DNA from: DASZWJ01 sp963813895
Lineage (GTDB): Bacteria; Pseudomonadota; Gammaproteobacteria; JAURND01
Assembly: GCA_963813895.1 (NCBI GenBank)
Contig: CAWFAS010000005.1
Span: 372,001-436,000, forward strand
Direction of reading: 5' to 3'
DNA length: 64,000 bases
This document shows, one piece after another, positions 54,827 through 64,000 of the stretch (positions within the stretch are counted from its first letter, which is position 1; every line of letters starts with the position of its first letter). The translations under genes were made by a program, and so were the position numbers. The notes under the pieces are model-generated. The model searched no databases and was not told where the DNA came from. It saw only the letters and a program-made list of their open reading frames with translations.

Positions 54827-57244
54827 TTAGTTTAATGTATTAGTTGATTTCTCCGGCTCTTGCTGAGAAGAAGGGCTGGTGGAGATTGAGGATAATAATG
54901 GCATTGATGAGGGAGGGGGAGGGAAGGTTGATTGCGGAGCGACATAACTTATAGAGGGGAGGGATTCTTTCTTATTTTCTTTTGGTAAAGCAGAAATTTT
55001 TCCAAGCATGGTTTGTGCAAGCTTATGCTCTTTCCCAGCCATGTTAAGATACTTTATTGCTTCGTCTACATCTTTCCGAAAACCATGCATTCCATTATTA
55101 TGCCATATTCCAAGAATAAAGCATGAATCTGGATCTTTTTGTTCGGCCAATTCTATACAAATAGATTTGACTTGTAGCTCTGCGTCTTGTATTTTTTCAC
55201 TAGCTTTAAGAAACCATTTCTTTGCTTCTTTTTTATCTTGCGCAACGCCTAATCCATCTCTATAACATATCCCAAGTTGATATTGCGCCTCTCGATTGTG
55301 TTTCTCGGCAGCTTTAATAAAGCAGTTTACGGCCTCGTTTCTGTCTTGCGTAAGTCCCATTTCGCCATTCTCATACAATTTTCCAAGCAAATAGGCAAAC
55401 TCTGGATTGTCTGATTTTTTATAAACCTCTAATAATGCGGCCTTTGCTTTTTCGTGATTTTTTTCAATAGCTTTCCGAAACCATTTCGCTGCTTCTTCTT
55501 TATTTTCATAAATACCTAGTAATTGATCTTTATAGCATAATCCAAGGTTATATTGTGCCTCAGGATCACCTTCATTGGCTAATTCTTCATAAATAGATGT
55601 CAATTTTTCATATGCTAGTTTAAAACAGCTTTCACTAGCTTGGTGAAACAGTCTCATCGCTTCTATGTTATTTTTCTCAACACCTGAACCATTTTTATAG
55701 CATATTCCAAGATTATATTGCGCTTCTGGTTCCTTAATGGCAGCTTGTTCATACAATTTCACCGCTTTTGCTAAATTTCTTTCGATTCCTTCACCGCGCG
55801 CATAGCAGACTCCCAGATTAAGTTGGGCTGGCGTAAAACCTTGTTCAGCAGCTTTTTCATACCATTTTACCGCCTCTTTTTCATCTTTTTTCACAACGCC
55901 AAATCCATCTTTAAAACATAATGCAAGTTGATATTGCGCTTCTGGATAATTATTTTGTTCAGCATCTTTTTTATAAATTTCCACCAAATGAATTGCTGCC
56001 TCCTGATGTCCTTTATTGGCGGCTTTTCGAAGCCATTTTAAGGATTCTGACTTATCTACTGGAAGGTTTAGTAATCCGCTTTCATAATATAATCCCAACT
56101 GATATTGAGCCTTTGGGTAACCCCAATTAGCAGCAGATATAAATAATCTACGGGCCTCGTCAATATCTTTATTGACATCTGTTCCCTCTAGATAACGCAT
56201 TCCGAGCTTGTATTCTTCTTCAGGAATTATTTTTTTGGGAGTTTTTTCGAAAAATGGGGATACATTTTTTAAATCTTTTGGGTCATCTTTTTCGTCTTGG
56301 CACCTTAAACTAGTAGATTCCTCAGACTCTTGCTGAGGCATTTGGCTGGAAGGCCTCTCATTTTTTTCTTGGAAAGAAATGTTTTCAAGCATATTTAGTG
56401 CAAGCTGATGCTTTTTATCGGCAGCAATTTTAAAATATTTTTTTGCTGCGTCTACATTTTTCTGAAAACCGTTTATTCCGCTATTATGCCATACTCCAAG
56501 TCTAAAGCATGAATCTGGATCGCCTTTTTCGGCAAATTCTATACAAATGGATCGGAATGCTAGCTCTGCGTTCTGATTTTTTTCGCCAGCTTTACCAAAG
56601 CAGTTCATTGCTTCTTTTTTATCTTGCGGAACGCCTAATCCATCTCTATAACATATCCCAAGTTGATATTGCGCCCCTGGATTACTTTTCTCAGCAGCTT
56701 TTTTTAAAAATTCTACTGCTTTTGCTAGATTTTTTTCGACGCCTTCGCCTTTAAAATAGCACATTCCAAGGTTATATTGCGCCTTTGAATCGTTTTCCAC
56801 TGTAGCTTTTATAAAAAAATCTACTACTTTAGAATTTTTTTCAAAAAAATCTCTATCTAGAACGTCTTGATTCACTGATTCATGAGTCAATTTTAATTCG
56901 GTTTCTAAATGGATTTGATTAATTAACTTTAATACAGCTATTGCGTCGGAATGATCTTTTTTTGCAGCTTCTTCGAACAAGTCTATTGCTTTTGGTAGAT
57001 TTTGTTCAATGCCTTCGCCATACGCATAGCACACTCCCAGGCGATATTGTGCTAATACATGATCTTTTTTAGCAGCCTGTATAAAACATTCCACAGCCTG
57101 TACCTTGTCATTTTTCTCTAGATAAAGCATTCCAAGCTGATACTGAGATTCTGCGGTAGGTTCTTCAGCCAATGCCTGGGGATCGTTATTGGAAATTTTT
57201 TCATCTTGGGGCTTTAGAAGTTCACTATTCTTTTGTGTTGTCAT
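54827..57244 (-). CDS. large Sel1-repeat protein
   Basis: 805 residues with about 17 Sel1 repeats (for example PEAQYNLGICYKNGSGVEKN and AEYQLG-type starts). Two long blocks are duplicated: DPDSCFRLGVWHNSGINGFQ (about 240) and DPDSCFILGIWHNNGMHGFR (about 720), each preceded by YRDGLGVPQDKKEAMNCFGK-like repeats. So the gene grew by internal duplication of about 100-residue modules. The C-terminal 40 residues are Pro/Ser-rich. A solenoid scaffold; effector role likely but inferred. Confidence 0.85.
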   Translation of the reverse strand: MTTQKNSELLKPQDEKISNNDPQALAEEPTAESQYQLGMLYLEKNDKVQAVECFIQAAKKDHVLAQYRLGVCYAYGEGIEQNLPKAIDLFEEAAKKDHSDAIAVLKLINQIHLETELKLTHESVNQDVLDRDFFEKNSKVVDFFIKATVENDSKAQYNLGMCYFKGEGVEKNLAKAVEFLKKAAEKSNPGAQYQLGICYRDGLGVPQDKKEAMNCFGKAGEKNQNAELAFRSICIEFAEKGDPDSCFRLGVWHNSGINGFQKNVDAAKKYFKIAADKKHQLALNMLENISFQEKNERPSSQMPQQESEESTSLRCQDEKDDPKDLKNVSPFFEKTPKKIIPEEEYKLGMRYLEGTDVNKDIDEARRLFISAANWGYPKAQYQLGLYYESGLLNLPVDKSESLKWLRKAANKGHQEAAIHLVEIYKKDAEQNNYPEAQYQLALCFKDGFGVVKKDEKEAVKWYEKAAEQGFTPAQLNLGVCYARGEGIERNLAKAVKLYEQAAIKEPEAQYNLGICYKNGSGVEKNNIEAMRLFHQASESCFKLAYEKLTSIYEELANEGDPEAQYNLGLCYKDQLLGIYENKEEAAKWFRKAIEKNHEKAKAALLEVYKKSDNPEFAYLLGKLYENGEMGLTQDRNEAVNCFIKAAEKHNREAQYQLGICYRDGLGVAQDKKEAKKWFLKASEKIQDAELQVKSICIELAEQKDPDSCFILGIWHNNGMHGFRKDVDEAIKYLNMAGKEHKLAQTMLGKISALPKENKKESLPSISYVAPQSTFPPPPSSMPLLSSISTSPSSQQEPEKSTNTLN

Positions 57245-57460
57245 AAAAATTTAATACCTGCTATTTTTAGTGGATTAAAAAAGAAGTGCAAAATGAGTAT
57301 TATCTGATTCGATAAAAATAAAAACATGGGGGCTTGTTTTATGCTCATTCTAATCTTATTACAAAGGAGATTTTTACTAGTAGTTCAGCTTGTACTGAGA
57401 TTGGTTCAATATAAATCGCGTACCTTACGTTCGGCACTGGTTGCGATGTCGGGTTGCGCA

Positions 57461-57754
57461 TATACCCGTTCCACTTAGGATTTCGGTGTTAGAGCAGCCC
57501 AGCTTGCACTAATCTTTGTCCGATCTTCAATCATAAAAACTCGAAATAAGAATAACCGACGTAGTCGTCCCGGCAGGAAGCCGGGACGACAAGTCGACTA
57601 TTCCTGCGTTTTTACTCAATCAGATCGAACACAAATTTGTAGGAACAAATTTGAACGCGACAGCGGCCCGAAGGGTGAAGTACAGGATGTACTTCATAAA
57701 TCTCAGCACAAGCTGGACTACTCTAACACCGAAATCCTAAGTGGAACGGGTATA
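57461..57754. mobile_element. MITE family A, copy 2 (294 bp)
   Basis: Ends TATACCCGTTCCACTTAGG and mirror, with perfect pairing through ATTTCGGTGTTAGA. The interior shares GGGTGAAGTACAGGATGTAC and a single REP arm with copy 1 but lacks about 100 bp of the central palindrome. Fragments with GAAGTACAGGATGTA also occur near 38085 and 54533. Confidence 0.85.
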
Positions 57755-57890
57755 GATCACCACTTGATAAAACACCTTGACCAAGCGGTCACCTTCGGCC
57801 AATCGATCCCGCACAAAGGCCCAGTACTGATGCTCTTGGCGAATAGTGAGTTTAAACTTCCAGAGGACTTTTGGCAGTGGAATCTTTATT
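57755..57890 (-). pseudogene. short conserved-looking fragment next to the MITE
   Basis: The minus strand reads LPKVLWKFKLTIRQEHQYWA then FVRDRLAEGDRLVKVFYQVV without stop up to the MITE. Protein-like but unassigned; probably a gene cut by the MITE insertion. Confidence 0.3.
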
Positions 57891-57931
57891 TAGGAAATGC
57901 ATCTGCGCACAGGCGCTGGATTTTTCCTGGT

Positions 57932-58279
57932 CTAACATTGGGTCATCGCCTCGGGAAAATCCCGCAAAATAAAATTTCCGTTAGCAGTTAATGATTTTGA
58001 CATGCCGGCTTTTAAGAACTTCGCACGCTTTTGCGCCAGCCAGGAAAAAATGCCGCTGTGCTGGGAGCGCTCAATGGCGAAGGCATCAATGCTGTCGCCG
58101 ATTTTATCCGAAGCCCACAGCAGGCACTGCAAGTCAGCTGAGATGGGTAGGGCGTCGGTTAATAGACTCGCCAAAATCTGCACGCTTTGTTCACTCTCTG
58201 CACCTTGACTGTGTGCCCACAGGGTGCATTGTCCAATCTTTTTAATTAGTTCCGTTAATGCTCTAGCTGATGCTTCCAC
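57932..58279 (-). CDS. hypothetical protein
   Basis: 115 residues (MEASARALTELIKKIGQCTL ...). No motif recognised. Its C-terminal end runs toward the fragment at 57755-57890 in another frame. Confidence 0.4.
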   Translation of the reverse strand: MEASARALTELIKKIGQCTLWAHSQGAESEQSVQILASLLTDALPISADLQCLLWASDKIGDSIDAFAIERSQHSGIFSWLAQKRAKFLKAGMSKSLTANGNFILRDFPEAMTQC

Positions 58280-58326
58280 ATTGCTATTCCCTTGTTATGT
58301 GCTGCAGCACTAAATCCGAACAACTG

Positions 58327-59220
58327 TCAACTATTAATAGACTTATTATCTGAAGCTGGATCAGGAAGACTTGTTCGACACATATAATCTCGTGCTCTTT
58401 CTGTAAGTCCATATATAAATCCACAGGCCACGGCGCTAATGCTGCTAACAAAACCGTTTATCCCTGTTGGAACAGTTGGGAGAAGTTGCTCTTGTTCCCC
58501 CACACAGCCTGCATGACCACTACAGAGATAACCATAATATTCGCCTTGGTCTCTGACTAATTGGGATGTATAGTTATGCGTTGAATTTAATATAATAGCG
58601 GTAACTCCAGCGCCTAGAAACACTATACCTTTTAGAACTGCCTTCATGTTTTTAGCACTGGCTATTTTTTGAGCCCCTAAAAAGGCAATAGGAAACGCAG
58701 TTAACTGGATGATTCCCTGAGAAGCTTCGGATGCCACAACAAAAAAATCGCCCCCAGAAGAGTAGGGTTTCTGGTAGCCTTTTTGAATACCCTCTATATA
58801 ACCTTCATTAAAAGTAGATTTATTTTCTTGGACAATCTGTAATAGTTTTGTACTTGAGCTTAGGACAGGGAGTGTTGCCGCGCCCAGTCTAGAAAGCTTT
58901 GAAAAAATCCCCAGGCCCGCATATAGCTTTGAATGTTGAACGGCAATAGAGGTTGGATCTGGTGGTGGTGTATGATCTGCAAAGGTATCTCTGATCATGT
59001 CGATTGGTATATTTATCAGGGGTATGGTACGCAGATACGTATATGACAAGCAACTATTCTCTATAGTTCTTTGCAATTTGGCTTCACATGATTCAATGGG
59101 AGGTTGAACAACGGGAATTTCTACATTTTTATGTTCCAATAAAGGTTCATTTAGATCAGAGGGATCTCTTGCAATAGTTTTGGGTTCTAGTACTTTTAGT
59201 TCTAAGTCATTTTCGCTCAT
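58327..59220 (-). CDS. membrane-associated hypothetical protein, effector candidate
   Basis: From ATG 59220 the product has 297 residues. The N-terminal 75 are soluble and acidic (ELKVLEPKTIARDPSDLNEP). Four hydrophobic segments follow (about 105-130, 175-192, 200-222, 262-282). There is no signal peptide at the start, so insertion into the bacterial inner membrane by Sec is unusual; multi-pass effectors of Legionella that insert in host membranes look like this. Function unknown. Confidence 0.55.
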   Translation of the reverse strand: MSENDLELKVLEPKTIARDPSDLNEPLLEHKNVEIPVVQPPIESCEAKLQRTIENSCLSYTYLRTIPLINIPIDMIRDTFADHTPPPDPTSIAVQHSKLYAGLGIFSKLSRLGAATLPVLSSSTKLLQIVQENKSTFNEGYIEGIQKGYQKPYSSGGDFFVVASEASQGIIQLTAFPIAFLGAQKIASAKNMKAVLKGIVFLGAGVTAIILNSTHNYTSQLVRDQGEYYGYLCSGHAGCVGEQEQLLPTVPTGINGFVSSISAVACGFIYGLTERARDYMCRTSLPDPASDNKSINS

Positions 59221-59223
59221 CAC

Positions 59224-60155
59224 ATTTGCCTATTAATTATTTAAAAATTAAGGGTAACCATTTGGCACCCGAAAGACCTATTAGGGGGTAGAGGTGCAAT
59301 GGAACAGAATACCCAGTTAAGGTGAAAACCATATCTTAAACTTCCATATCAGGTCTACGTAGGGGTTGTAAGCGTAAACCGTCTTTTTTTCCGACTGTTT
59401 TTGAGACCGTCAGAAATTTCTGGGGTTTGCGCCTAGAACCACCTATACATGTCAGCCAACCAGCTGCAGCTCTTCTTCGTGATTAGAATCCACAGTGGCA
59501 AATTTACAGCAGTCTTCTATTGTTTTAGGGTGTTTCATTTCCGATACAAAATCCACTCGACATTTCTCCCTGTTTGATAAGATGACTAAAAAACCCGTTA
59601 TTGTTTGCTCATTTATAAACCGACTTCAGTTACAGGGTAACTGTTTTTTTAAAACTCGATAAACCGTGCTCCTTTGTTCAACATTACAGAGGGGGCCGAA
59701 AAATGTTTAGTTGCCGGGATTCAGCGAGGCTTCGCGGCGCTCTGCTGCTTTTCGAAACGCTCCAAAACTCTCTTGCGGCTCACATGCATCAGATCGCGTG
59801 CCTTCTGTACGTGAGAACCGACCAGCTCATAGTTGCGCTTGACAATATCTCCGCCAACAAAGACAAATTCAATATATCCGTTTCTCAAAAGTACTTCCCT
59901 GGGCATGGCAACAGGTCTCCTTTCATACTGTGAATGATTGTGGTGGTGAGACGAATGCAGATTGCATTGTCTCTGAAATAGTTGCTTAGAGTCAATCTCA
60001 CCTGCCGCGAGGCGGATTGCGGTGGTTACGCATGAATCGCTCGATCTGGTCGCTGGTCTATCATCAACGAAGTCAGAGGACAATATCCTGAGAATGTCTT
60101 TACTTGCCGTAACAGACCTATGACCCGGAGGTCGAATACTGCCTGGAAAGAGCAC
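59224..60155. other. no intact gene; decayed DNA
   Basis: Short protein-like stretches exist on the minus strand (EMKHPKTIEDCCKFATVDSN ending near 59455; MPREVLLRNGYIEFVFVGGD to about 59721), none with a family I can name. No repeat or RNA seen. Confidence 0.4.
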
Positions 60156-60164
60156 GAAAGCAGA

Positions 60165-60294
60165 AGGGGATAGACGTCAGAGTGCATGATTTGAAACACC
60201 CGTTTGGTCGCTGTTTAAGGGCAGCCGGTGTGAGTTTTGAAGATCGCCAAGACTTGTTAGGTCATAAGAGTAGACGTATTACGACCTATTCATA
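60165..60294 (+). pseudogene. tyrosine integrase C-terminal fragment
   Basis: VHDLKHPFGRCLRAAGVSFE then DRQDLLGHKSRRITTYS matches HDLRHTFxSxLxxAGVSxxDxQxLLGHKSxxxTxxYS. The catalytic second Arg is Lys and the rest is missing, so it is inactive. Confidence 0.7.
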
Positions 60295-60328
60295 ATTTAT
60301 AAAAATAACTATATATGTATCCATTTTT

Positions 60329-60565
60329 ATGATTATAAACAGCGATGACCATCTCGCCAAGGCTAATGCCTTAATCCAGGTCGCTTTATATGATAGTTTT
60401 CTAGAGTATCCCACACAGATTGTTCACCATTACCTATTATTGCTCTGTGAAATTATTGAGTATGCTTATAATGGCAGTACAACAATGTTAGATGCTGCTT
60501 TTCATATCAGCCGTGAGCAAAAGGCTGCCGTTATTTCCGGTCAATTTTCAGGGCAGGTAAGCTAA
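60329..60565 (+). CDS. small hypothetical protein
   Basis: 78 residues, helical (DDHLAKANALIQVALYDSFL). Following DNA (60570-60900) has broken frames (AALRVCMDGITERLERQEFF, then a hydrophobic stretch), so this may be the first gene of a decayed small cluster. Confidence 0.4.
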   Translation: MIINSDDHLAKANALIQVALYDSFLEYPTQIVHHYLLLLCEIIEYAYNGSTTMLDAAFHISREQKAAVISGQFSGQVS

Positions 60566-60934
60566 TGGTTGCTATCTCATACTAAAAGATACCCTGCAAG
60601 CGAAGAAACTCACTGACGACTTGGATCAATTAGTCAGCAATATTGTTCATGACAATATTATTAGGGGGATTACCACCCTCAAAGCCCAGCTTGGCAACGT
60701 ATTTCTGCTCTAAATGAACAAGTTGCTGCTTTGCGGGTGTGTATGGACGGCATAACAGAAAGATTGGAACGGCAGGAGTTTTTTGTTCTCAACTCCGCTT
60801 TGCAGGGACGATATTTTTAGGGGCGATTATTGGGCTGGTAGTATGCTGCATTTATTACCTTGGCTACGGATAGTCAGTTTTGTGGAATTATGGCAGCATA
60901 AGACAATACTCATCTTCAAAGGGCAGTAGAGGTC

Positions 60935-61312
60935 ATGAATATCCGGCAATTAAAAGCGCTCATAGCTCAGGAAGAATCAGAAACCCTGGAGTTTAAAGAT
61001 GATTGAGGAATGTCAGCGGGAGGGATTCCTGAGCCTGAGTTTAAGGAGAGGACAGGAGGTGTGGTGGTGGTTTTTAGGTTTAGGGAGCCTATTGGAGTAT
61101 TAGTCCCTAGATCTGCTATTAAAAAAGTTACTTTAAGCCCAAAGCAAGAAGAAATTATGGAAATTCTAAAAAAAAATGGTTCAGTCAGCATACAGGAAAT
61201 TATGGCGGAGATGGTTAACCCACCCTCACAAAGGATGCTTCAAAAGTACCTTGAGCAACTTGGACTAGGGGAGAAACATAATCAATTTGTTAATTCAATA
61301 AAGCATGGATAA
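60935..61312 (+). pseudogene. AlbA_2-type regulator with internal deletion
   Basis: MNIRQLKALIAQEESETLEF starts an AlbA_2 domain, stops at 61006, and is followed in another frame by the extreme C-terminus of the same family (GIPEPEFKERTGGVVVVFRF; helix-turn-helix LSPKQEEIMEILKKNGSVSI). The whole middle is gone. Same family as 51010-52347. Confidence 0.6.
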
Positions 61313-61438
61313 ACACAGCCATAAAATAATATTTTATATAAAGTGTGGGGAAAGTATGATTGCACGATTAATAACGATTTTTCATAGAATATTTAAAATC
61401 GGTTTAAATCATTAATTTGTAAATAATTGGAGCTCTAC

Positions 61439-62011
61439 ATGAACAAAAAATGGCAAATTATTTTATTTCTCAGCAGCATTTTAGTTTGCAGCAGCGTCTT
61501 TGCTAAAAGCGAATTATACAATCCTGTTCAATCCAATACATTTATTCGCAATTTGAACTCAACCCTGAAGAAAGTTCAAAAAGTTGCAGAAATGCCTGCT
61601 ATTTTTCCGACGATTATTCCCCGCGATGCCGGACATACTCAATATTTCAGCGGCTATGATCAAGATAATACTGCCCCGAGAAAAGGCTATTTCATTTATG
61701 TGGATTATACAGCTGACTGTCATGGCGCCCATTATTGTAGTGTCGGCTATTTGTGGGCTCAAGCTAATGAAAAGCCGGAAACAACTTCTTATGATCTCAA
61801 TCACCGAAATATTATTGAGCCGGTCAGTTTAGTTCAGCACGTGCAAGGTTATTATACACCGGGGCATGCCATGGGCAGTTATTTTCCGGCGGCGTTACAA
61901 TGGCGGGATAAAGGTGTGCTCTATACATTAAGCTGGGATGATCATGCGGCTGATAAGTCGGCGATGATTGCTATGGCTAATTCGGCGATTAGCGCCGCTA
62001 GGGTGGATTAG
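61439..62011 (+). CDS. exported hypothetical protein
   Basis: Start ATG 61439 preceded by TTGGAG; 190 residues. Signal peptide MNKKWQIILFLSSILVCSSV, cleavage after VFA. The mature part has two Cys in DCHGAHYCS, likely a disulphide in the periplasm, and a YxxGHAMGSYFPA stretch. A weak TTTAAAATCGGTTTAAA repeat lies upstream (about 61391-61407) with 11-bp spacing but a poor -10. Family not named. Confidence 0.7.
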   Translation: MNKKWQIILFLSSILVCSSVFAKSELYNPVQSNTFIRNLNSTLKKVQKVAEMPAIFPTIIPRDAGHTQYFSGYDQDNTAPRKGYFIYVDYTADCHGAHYCSVGYLWAQANEKPETTSYDLNHRNIIEPVSLVQHVQGYYTPGHAMGSYFPAALQWRDKGVLYTLSWDDHAADKSAMIAMANSAISAARVD

Positions 62012-62017
62012 GATGAC

Positions 62018-63586
62018 GGGTGCATTCCACTTTTGTAGGCAGGGCTATTCAACATCCAGGCCACCTATAAATGCCATATTTCTCAGTAGATTCCAGCGGC
62101 CAGCTTTATAATAAGATCGAAGCAAGAGCATTGCCTCGGCAAATTCTTCCTTCCAAAAAATACCCGGGCCTTTAAGTCGCATGTTCACCACGCGCCGAAT
62201 CCCGCTCTCTACACCACCGCTACCAATTGGCAAGCAAGCATCTTTTATTTCTTTATATCGCATACGGGGCAGGTGCGTTTTGAAATATTCTCGCTCTCTT
62301 AACAAAATCTTGTTTTTAGCTTTATGGCAAACTTCCTCAACTTCCTTAATTAAAATATCTAATTTCCCATTCAGTAGGCGTTTCCGCTGTTTATTGACCC
62401 ATTTTTTGGCATCAGCTTTAGTCCACTTTTTTTGAGTCGCAATACTTGTTAAATGTTCTACCGCATGATAAAAATCAAGCACCAGCCAACACTGCTTTAA
62501 CTCACACCCCAAATCAGCAATTAATTTATTTACACGCTCCCATATCCATACCGCTCCATCTGAAAAAAATATTAATTGGTCCGCCAACCCAGCACCCAAT
62601 TTTTTCAAATAATATAGCAACATACTAAATATAGCATCAGGGCCGTCCAAGCTGGCATCCATAAAAGGAGATATTTTTCGATCTTTTTCACCTTTTTCGT
62701 TGACAACATAAATCAATATTAGTTTTGGTTCACGCCAATCAGTGTGATATCTATTACGATTTTTCTTGGTTTTATGGCCTTTCTTATTTCTGCGCGTTCG
62801 TACTCTGCCGCCATCGGTTGAAATCACCACATGTTTCCCTTTGAATTCCTTGTCCAAGAGAACCTTGCCAGATTCATAACAGACTCTGGCTCTCATCGCA
62901 AAACGTTTAAATATCAATCGGATTGTTTTGATGTCCAACTTAAATCCATATAACGTTTCCATTAAGCGCCCCGACTCTTCTAATGAGCACGCAGCTGTAG
63001 CAAACAAGCTAACCCGAGAAGAAAAGGCAGGCGTGCACCTGTCATGAATACCCAACAATAGTAGCCGAGGATGGAAACCTCGCTTGCTCTGCATTTTTTT
63101 GAGATTTGATTTTTGATGGTAATAGGGAACCATTACGATAACCTGTGTACCACCTAGCATTCTGACTCTTACCGCACGGTACCCTAAATTCCTGTATTTC
63201 TTCGGTAGGGATTTCACTAGGTCTTTTTCAGCCTTAATTAAATCATCGCTATTCAAGGCTTCTTGCAGTTTAATGGCAGATAGGAGGTCTGCAAGCCTTA
63301 TCGCATTAGCATGATTTTCTTTTTCAAGTGCTTCAAATTCATCTGCGTCACGAACATCAACAAAGCTTGAATTCAATAGCTGAAGTTCAGTAATCAATCT
63401 CTCGACTTCAGTTTTTAAATCTGCAATGATAGGGTTGCTGCTGAATGTATTATCCATAACGCTCCTTTTCTATTTTAGACGGTAAAAAAAGAGTGTTTTA
63501 ATGCATTTCAGCGGAATAACCACTGGTTTTTAAGCGATTTTCAACTATTGTTGGATAAATTCCGCCTACTTTTCGGGAATGCACCC
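62018..63586 (-). mobile_element. insertion sequence, ISKra4-like, 1,569 bp
   Basis: Terminal inverted repeats GGGTGCATTCC...GTAGGC at 62018 and its mirror ending GGAATGCACCC at 63586 (about 23 bp, imperfect). One intact transposase gene. No target duplication is evident. It lies 6 bp after the stop of the exported-protein gene. Confidence 0.8.
62045..63457 (-). CDS. transposase, ISKra4-family-like
   Basis: The 470-residue protein has GGAG 7 nt before the ATG. HVVISTDGGRVRTRRNKKG (first catalytic Asp), WREPKLILIYVVNEKG, FFSDGAVWIWERVNKL (second Asp), CWLVLDFYHAVEHL and the C-terminal GSGGVESGIRRVVNMRLKGP with the expected Glu. Intact DDE-type enzyme, so the IS may be active. Family name is from pattern memory; ISLre2 is the alternative. 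Confidence 0.8.
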   Translation of the reverse strand: MDNTFSSNPIIADLKTEVERLITELQLLNSSFVDVRDADEFEALEKENHANAIRLADLLSAIKLQEALNSDDLIKAEKDLVKSLPKKYRNLGYRAVRVRMLGGTQVIVMVPYYHQKSNLKKMQSKRGFHPRLLLLGIHDRCTPAFSSRVSLFATAACSLEESGRLMETLYGFKLDIKTIRLIFKRFAMRARVCYESGKVLLDKEFKGKHVVISTDGGRVRTRRNKKGHKTKKNRNRYHTDWREPKLILIYVVNEKGEKDRKISPFMDASLDGPDAIFSMLLYYLKKLGAGLADQLIFFSDGAVWIWERVNKLIADLGCELKQCWLVLDFYHAVEHLTSIATQKKWTKADAKKWVNKQRKRLLNGKLDILIKEVEEVCHKAKNKILLREREYFKTHLPRMRYKEIKDACLPIGSGGVESGIRRVVNMRLKGPGIFWKEEFAEAMLLLRSYYKAGRWNLLRNMAFIGGLDVE

Positions 63587-64000
63587 TATTGCTGGGAGCT
63601 TTGGCTCCTATAACTTTTTCAGTAATATTTTGATTTCAAGGGCCTCAGTTTGCTGAGGGTGCGCTGGAAGCGCAGGTGACACTTGAAATCAACGTACTTA
63701 TTCCGCTCTAGCCCACCCCTTGGGACAAGTGGGACAAACACGAATTTTTCATTTGTCCCACCCTGTATTAATTCAACTAATTGTTTTTAAATACTTTTAT
63801 TGCGATGGGACAAATGGTATAAGCAGGACAAGCTTTTTTTTCATTTTTTTATTTTTCCTGATAGATATCACTACGAAAATCTTCAACTGTACCCAATGAA
63901 ACTCTTATGTAAAAATAGGGTTTCCTTGATGGGACGCAAGTGTCAAATTTCTAAGAATGCCAGGAGGGCCTTATACATGATTAGGTTTTACTCGTCGACG
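63587..64000. other. no gene supported
   Basis: AT-rich DNA with direct GGGACAAA-type words (63722-63840). No open frame with support. A gene may continue beyond the window. Confidence 0.4.

Noticed and set aside
58327..59220. C-terminal prenylation or other lipid signal in the membrane protein
   Set aside because: The C-terminus ends DNKSINS with no Cys in the last residues.
1..64000. tRNA, rRNA or riboswitch genes
   Set aside because: No cloverleaf with TTC-motif arms, rRNA-like sequence or known riboswitch core was recognised by eye on either strand; a covariance scan would be decisive.

Overview
The window looks like an accessory region from a low-GC gammaproteobacterium of the Legionellales (a Legionella/Coxiella/Aquicella-like intracellular organism). 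This is inference, since no rRNA or core marker is present. The reasons are: several large proteins with eukaryotic-type features (a SET domain with a Lys/Arg-rich nuclear-type tract, two paralogous clan CE cysteine-enzyme-fold proteins, Sel1-repeat proteins, two C-terminal CaaX boxes); four promoters carrying a PmrA-like direct repeat at a fixed distance from a TATAAT-like -10; and a very high load of mobile elements and pseudogenes. I saw no tRNA, rRNA or CRISPR array.

Layout. 1-5.7 kb: a truncated Sel1 gene, a LysR regulator divergent from an SDR-type NAD(P) epimerase with a MITE between them, a broken effector-like gene and an MHS-family transporter. 5.8-8.3 kb: clan CE effector candidate and a YecM-like protein, sharing a PmrA-like promoter region. 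8.5-10.4 kb: an IS110/IS1111-type element sitting in the centre of a palindromic repeat. 10.5-17.3 kb: chromosomal-type genes (LysR remnant, DJ-1/PfpI protein, retropepsin-like protein, OmpR/histidine kinase pair, GNAT, DUF3050) mixed with fragments and a second MITE that supplies the kinase stop codon. 17.9-21 kb: small effector candidates, an exported protein and a strikingly GC-rich 4-hydroxyphenylacetate 3-monooxygenase-like gene.

21.5-31 kb is the most structured part. Two copies of a 1,838-nt group II intron (class C type) lie in opposite orientation, bracketing a CaaX-tailed effector candidate. The second copy is interrupted by a 3,477-bp element coding for three tyrosine recombinases in series (a RIT, recombinase-in-trio, element), with complex inverted ends and a 6-bp target repeat.

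31-38 kb: Sel1, SET-domain and two further effector-like genes. 38-46.5 kb: decayed restriction-modification, toxin-antitoxin (MITE inside the toxin), ligA, IS4 and group II intron remnants, plus two more effector candidates, one with a CaaX box. 46.7-53 kb: tnpB, LuxR, IS66, AlbA-type and IlvD-type remnants around the second clan CE protein. 53-59 kb: Sel1-type genes, a second copy of the first MITE and a membrane protein. 60-64 kb: integrase and AlbA remnants, an exported protein and an intact IS (ISKra4-like transposase) with visible terminal repeats.

Overall picture: host-directed proteins, some under a common PmrA-like promoter, are interspersed with REP-like palindromes, MITEs, introns and ISs that repeatedly used one another as insertion sites.
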